Shown piece after piece: positions 14,199 through 17,597 of a stretch of 17,597 nucleotides of DNA. The notes beneath the pieces are model-generated. The model did not search any database. It saw only the letters and a list, made by a program, of their open reading frames with translations, and had not been told where the DNA came from. The position numbers and the translations under genes are program-made. Source of the stretch: Actinobacteria bacterium UBA7422 (GTDB taxonomy: Bacteria > Actinomycetota > Actinomycetes > S36-B12); NCBI GenBank assembly GCA_002469525.1, contig DKME01000068.1, positions 1 to 17,597 of the forward strand, written 5' to 3'. Within the stretch, counting starts at the first letter, position 1, and every line of letters begins with the position of its first letter.

Positions 14199-14837
14199 CT
14201 ACTCCGAGCCAAGATCAATGCTTTGTGGTTCGGAAACCGTGTCGGAGGTTGGACCAACAGAAAGACTTTCTGGATCCCAGGTTCCAAAGCGGGGCGAGAC
14301 CTCTGTGCCGAGTTCCGTGCTCAAATCAGAGACTGCAATAAACACGGCAGCGCTTCGTTCATCGGGCGTGCCTTGAGGTTCTAGTGCGTCACCCAATTTT
14401 GACACTTGAATGTTGATCTGAATAATTGAGTCCACTTCGCTGAAAGCGATCCCTTGGCCGCCAATCTGGTCTTCAAATGCTTCCTGTCCACCAGCCTGGG
14501 CGATGTACTGAAGCCGAAGGTCATCAATCTCTCCCTGTGTTACCTCAACCTTCTCACGCGAAGCAAGTTCTTCAACCAGAATCGCCGTAATCATTTCGTC
14601 GAGGGTGGAGGTAATAATTTCATTAGAAGAGTCAGTTGCTGGGAGCCCTTGCAGCGCCAAGACTGCTTCAACTTCTGAGTTCAGCTCGGACTCACTAATC
14701 CGCTGATCCCCCACGACGGCGGCCGACCCGGCCGTGGGAGTGCCACAACCGCTGAGTCCAAAGGTTGCAGCGAAGAGCCCAATTCCGGCTGCGGCCGCTA
14801 AGCGTGAGTTGATGGTCTTCGCGTACATGTGAGGCAC
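14199..14837 (-). CDS. SurA-N-like lipoprotein (putative periplasmic chaperone)
   Basis: Secreted lipoprotein of 212 residues. The signal (residues 1-30, ending FGLSG) places the lipidated cysteine at C31. The mature part begins GSAAVVGDQRISESELNSEV, the classic start of SurA/PrsA-type N-terminal chaperone domains, followed by helices DEMITAILVEELASREKVEVTQGEIDDLR. The C-terminal part has PRFGTWDPESLSV, often seen after the missing or reduced prolyl isomerase region of such proteins. No PpiC domain is seen, so a chaperone rather than isomerase role is likely. GTG 14837 is chosen because GGAG lies 5 bases upstream; ATG 14828 is possible but badly spaced. It sits 15 bp after mfd and 3 bp before mazG, a place where actinobacteria commonly carry a lipoprotein gene (Mtb has LpqU nearby, a different family). 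Confidence 0.87.
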   Translation of the reverse strand: MPHMYAKTINSRLAAAAGIGLFAATFGLSGCGTPTAGSAAVVGDQRISESELNSEVEAVLALQGLPATDSSNEIITSTLDEMITAILVEELASREKVEVTQGEIDDLRLQYIAQAGGQEAFEDQIGGQGIAFSEVDSIIQINIQVSKLGDALEPQGTPDERSAAVFIAVSDLSTELGTEVSPRFGTWDPESLSVGPTSDTVSEPQSIDLGSE

Positions 14838-14852
14838 TGGATCTCCGGATCT

Positions 14853-17597
14853 TCAGGGATTGGCGAAACAAATGTTAAATAACTCGTGGAGCCAGTCTAG
14901 GAGTTGGGTGTCGCGCAGTTCAGATGCACCGATACTCGAACCCGAAGTCGGTTTTGGCACGAGCAAAATACTGCTCGCTTCCTTGATCATGGTGCCTTGA
15001 TAAATCCGCTGAACTCTCATGGCCCGTGACTCGGGCAGAATGACCGGAGAAATTCGAATTACCTTTGCTGTCGCAATTACCTCTTGCACCCCCGCCGCCT
15101 TGGCAACAACCCTGAATCGTGCGACGCCGATCAACGCCTGTAACTCCTTCGGCATGGCGCCATAGCGGTCAACGAGTTCTGCCGCGACTTCGTCGACTGC
15201 AGCATTGCTCGTTGCATCGGCTAAGCGTTTGTAGGCTTCAAGCCTTAACCTTTCCTGGGGTACATAGTCGGTGGGTATCGATGCGTCGATCGGTAGCTCG
15301 ACCCGGACATCGTTTACTTCCCTCACCGGTTCGTTTTTGTATTCGGCAAGGGCTTCACCCACTAAACGCAGATAGAGATCAAATCCAACGTCGGCTATGT
15401 GACCACTTTGCTCACCACCGAGCATGTTCCCTGCGCCGCGAATCTCAAGATCCTTGAGCGCGATCTGCATTCCCGAACCGAGGTCGGTCCTCTGAGCAAT
15501 TGTTGCAAGTCGCTCGTGTGCTGTTTCCGTGAGCGGTTTATTCGGGTCATACAGAAAGTACGAGTAGGCACGTTCACGTCCTCGACCAACCCGACCGCGC
15601 AATTGGTGCATTTGGGAAAGTCCAAATTTGTCAGCCCGGTCAACAATTAAAGTGTTGGCGTTTGGAATATCAATCCCAGATTCAACAATGGTGGTGCACA
15701 CCAAGACGTCGATTTCCTTTTCCCAGAAAGCAACGATTACTTGTTCAAGAGCGCCTTCACTCATCTGCCCGTGAGCAACTGCAATGCGTGCTTCAGGAAC
15801 CAATATTCGAATTCGTTCAGCGACTCGATCAATCGACTCGACCCTGTTATGAATGAAAAATATTTGCCCATCGCGTAATAGTTCACGATGAATCGCTGCG
15901 GTTATCTGCTTTTCGTCATACGGCCCGACAAAGGTAAGAACCGGGTGGCGTTCTTCCGGCGGAGTTTGGATCACTGACATCTCTCGGATTCCAGTCACAG
16001 CCATCTCTAATGTTCTAGGAATCGGGGTGGCACTCATGGCGAGAACATCAACATTGGTTCGAAGGGCTTTGAGATGCTCTTTGTGCTCGACGCCAAAACG
16101 CTGTTCCTCGTCCACGATCACAAGACCCAAGTCTTTGAACTTTACCGACGGGGTAAGTAATCGGTGAGTGCCAATCACAATGTCAACGGTGCCGTTGGCC
16201 AACCCTTCCAAGGTTTCCTTGACCTGCGCTTGTGAAGTGAATCTCGAGAGCGCGGCAACTTTAACCGGAAAGGCGCTGTACCTCTCGGAAAATGTTGTGA
16301 AATGCTGCTGCACCAACAGGGTCGTGGGAACGAGTACAACAACCTGCTTACCGTCCTGTACGGCTTTAAACGCAGCACGAACGGCAATTTCGGTCTTGCC
16401 AAATCCGACATCACCACAGACCAGTCTGTCCATGGGAACTTGACGCTCCATGTCACGCTTAACTTCATTGATCGTGCTGAGTTGATCGGGAGTCTCCACA
16501 TACGCGAAAGCGTCTTCTAGTTCCGCCTGCCACGGTGTATCCGCACCGAATGCATAACCCTGCGAGGATTGCCTTGCAGCATAGAGGCGAATTAACTCAC
16601 CGGCGATTTGTTTGACCGCCTTGCGCGCCCGACCCTTCGCTTTCTGCCAGTCCGCGCCACCAAGTCGGTGCACACTGGGCGCTTCGCCTCCGACATAGCG
16701 GGTGATCAAGTCAAGCTGGTCCATGGGAACGAACAGTCGATCTGCTGGCTGACCACGTTTGCTCGGTGCGTACTCAATAATCAAATACTCGCGTTCAGCC
16801 CCACCAATAGTTCTCGTGATCATCTCGACATAACGACCAACCCCGTGCTGCTCATGCACAATGTAATCACCGGTGTTGAGAGTGAGCGGGTCTATTGCGC
16901 CCCGCCTACGACTGGGCATTTTCTTGAGATCTTTTGACACTGACTTTGCACCCATGAGGTCTGACTCGCTGAAAACCCAGAGCTGTGAATCAACCAAAAT
17001 AAAACCACGATCCACAGGAGCCGCGATCAGCTGCGCCACCTTCGCAGGGGCCGGGATCGATACTGAATCAGACTTCATGACACTTATCCCTTGGCCACCG
17101 AACTCTTCAGCGATTCGATCAATCGAACCGTGACCTTGCGCGGTCACAACCACAATGGCACTGGTGTCAAGTGAGTGAGCAATTTCTTTGCCTGCGAGTT
17201 CGGCATCACCGTGAAAACCGCTGATCTCACGTGCATTCAGGGAAATTACGGTTTCGTCGAGATCCCGCGGCAGTTGCGTTAGGTTCCATACTGAACCATT
17301 TCGCCCGCGAACTCTGTGGACGACTTCGTCCATGGTGGTGAACATCGATCCAGCAAGATCAATGGGGGTCGCCCCACCAACAGCTGCACTGTGCCACCCG
17401 GCGGTCAAAAACTCTTCCGCTGTCTTCACGACATCGAGTGCACGGGAAAGAATGCGTTCCGGCTCAACCAAAATCAAGCTGGATTCCTGCGGGAGCAGCT
17501 CGTGCAACGGCTTCATCTCCCCTGCAAGGGCGGAAGACAACGATTCCATGCCCTCAACTGAAACGCCATTGGATATTTGTTCACACATTGCCGCTAC
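14853..17597 (-). CDS. mfd: Transcription-repair coupling factor Mfd (N-terminus outside window)
   Basis: ATP-driven translocase that removes stalled RNA polymerase and recruits UvrA for repair. The frame is open to the window edge, so the first part is missing; 914 codons are seen, against about 1150-1200 residues in full proteins. Counting from the in-frame ATG at 17588: the remainder of the UvrB-like N-terminal module, the CarD-like RNA-polymerase-interaction domain at about 238-300 (GDYIVHEQHGVGRYVEM, DRLFVPMDQLDLITRYVG), and the RecG-like motor with Walker A GDVGFGKT (392-399), DEEQ (493-496) and SATPIPR (519-525). The second motor half has VCTTIVESGIDIPNANT and QLRGRVGRGRERAYSY, then the TRCF C-terminal domain (about 735-840). 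Motor motifs are intact. It starts the visible operon mfd, SurA-like, mazG, DUF885, lipoprotein. Confidence 0.97.
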   Translation of the reverse strand, partial: VAAMCEQISNGVSVEGMESLSSALAGEMKPLHELLPQESSLILVEPERILSRALDVVKTAEEFLTAGWHSAAVGGATPIDLAGSMFTTMDEVVHRVRGRNGSVWNLTQLPRDLDETVISLNAREISGFHGDAELAGKEIAHSLDTSAIVVVTAQGHGSIDRIAEEFGGQGISVMKSDSVSIPAPAKVAQLIAAPVDRGFILVDSQLWVFSESDLMGAKSVSKDLKKMPSRRRGAIDPLTLNTGDYIVHEQHGVGRYVEMITRTIGGAEREYLIIEYAPSKRGQPADRLFVPMDQLDLITRYVGGEAPSVHRLGGADWQKAKGRARKAVKQIAGELIRLYAARQSSQGYAFGADTPWQAELEDAFAYVETPDQLSTINEVKRDMERQVPMDRLVCGDVGFGKTEIAVRAAFKAVQDGKQVVVLVPTTLLVQQHFTTFSERYSAFPVKVAALSRFTSQAQVKETLEGLANGTVDIVIGTHRLLTPSVKFKDLGLVIVDEEQRFGVEHKEHLKALRTNVDVLAMSATPIPRTLEMAVTGIREMSVIQTPPEERHPVLTFVGPYDEKQITAAIHRELLRDGQIFFIHNRVESIDRVAERIRILVPEARIAVAHGQMSEGALEQVIVAFWEKEIDVLVCTTIVESGIDIPNANTLIVDRADKFGLSQMHQLRGRVGRGRERAYSYFLYDPNKPLTETAHERLATIAQRTDLGSGMQIALKDLEIRGAGNMLGGEQSGHIADVGFDLYLRLVGEALAEYKNEPVREVNDVRVELPIDASIPTDYVPQERLRLEAYKRLADATSNAAVDEVAAELVDRYGAMPKELQALIGVARFRVVAKAAGVQEVIATAKVIRISPVILPESRAMRVQRIYQGTMIKEASSILLVPKPTSGSSIGASELRDTQLLDWLHELFNICFANP

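Noticed and set aside
13973..14384. Plus-strand open frames antisense to mazG and the SurA-like gene
   Set aside because: No recognisable domain, and both minus-strand genes have clear family motifs over the same bases.

Overview
The window reads as chromosomal DNA from an actinobacterium of intermediate GC (about half by eye, not calculated). The main evidence is gene order: mfd, mazG, eno, an FtsB/DivIC-like gene, a DUF501 gene and a Ppx/GppA gene all lie on the minus strand in the same relative order as the Mycobacterium tuberculosis Rv1020-Rv1026 neighbourhood. The moderate GC, compact overlapping genes and alpha-glucoside-type sugar locus would suit a small-genome freshwater actinobacterium, but that placement is inference.

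Left part (1-7034): an alpha-glucoside or maltooligosaccharide uptake and breakdown locus. A minus-strand operon encodes a lipoprotein solute-binding protein, a MalF-type permease and a MalG-type permease cut by the window edge. A strong stem-loop separates the binding protein from the permeases. A MalK/UgpC-type ATPase gene runs divergently on the plus strand. It converges on a GH13 alpha-glucosidase gene, and the two stop codons overlap by 8 bp. The ATPase gene's intrinsic terminator lies inside the glucosidase coding region. A LacI-family regulator sits 2 bp upstream of the glucosidase and has a CG-centred near-palindrome in its own leader. A related candidate operator overlaps a putative promoter of the binding-protein operon. 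The sugar would be captured outside, imported through the two permeases with ATP from the ATPase, and hydrolysed in the cytoplasm, with LacI sensing it.

Middle (7139-10305): the conserved eno-ftsB-DUF501-ppx block, tightly packed. The DUF501/ppx junction holds four 12-bp tandem repeat units read in two frames. The enolase gene looks leaderless.

Right part (10447-17597): a plus-strand DUF4349 membrane lipoprotein gene, then a convergent minus-strand five-gene operon: mfd (N-terminus outside the window), a SurA-N-like lipoprotein, mazG, a DUF885 metallopeptidase-like gene and a small unrecognised lipoprotein. Gaps are 15 bp or less, or genes overlap.

No rRNA, tRNA, CRISPR array, insertion sequence or phage gene was seen. 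I saw no clear new system. The most unusual signals are architectural: the terminator inside a convergent gene, the dual-frame tandem repeat and the candidate LacI operators. No gap between genes exceeds 300 bp; the longest is the 283-bp divergent region 3023-3305.
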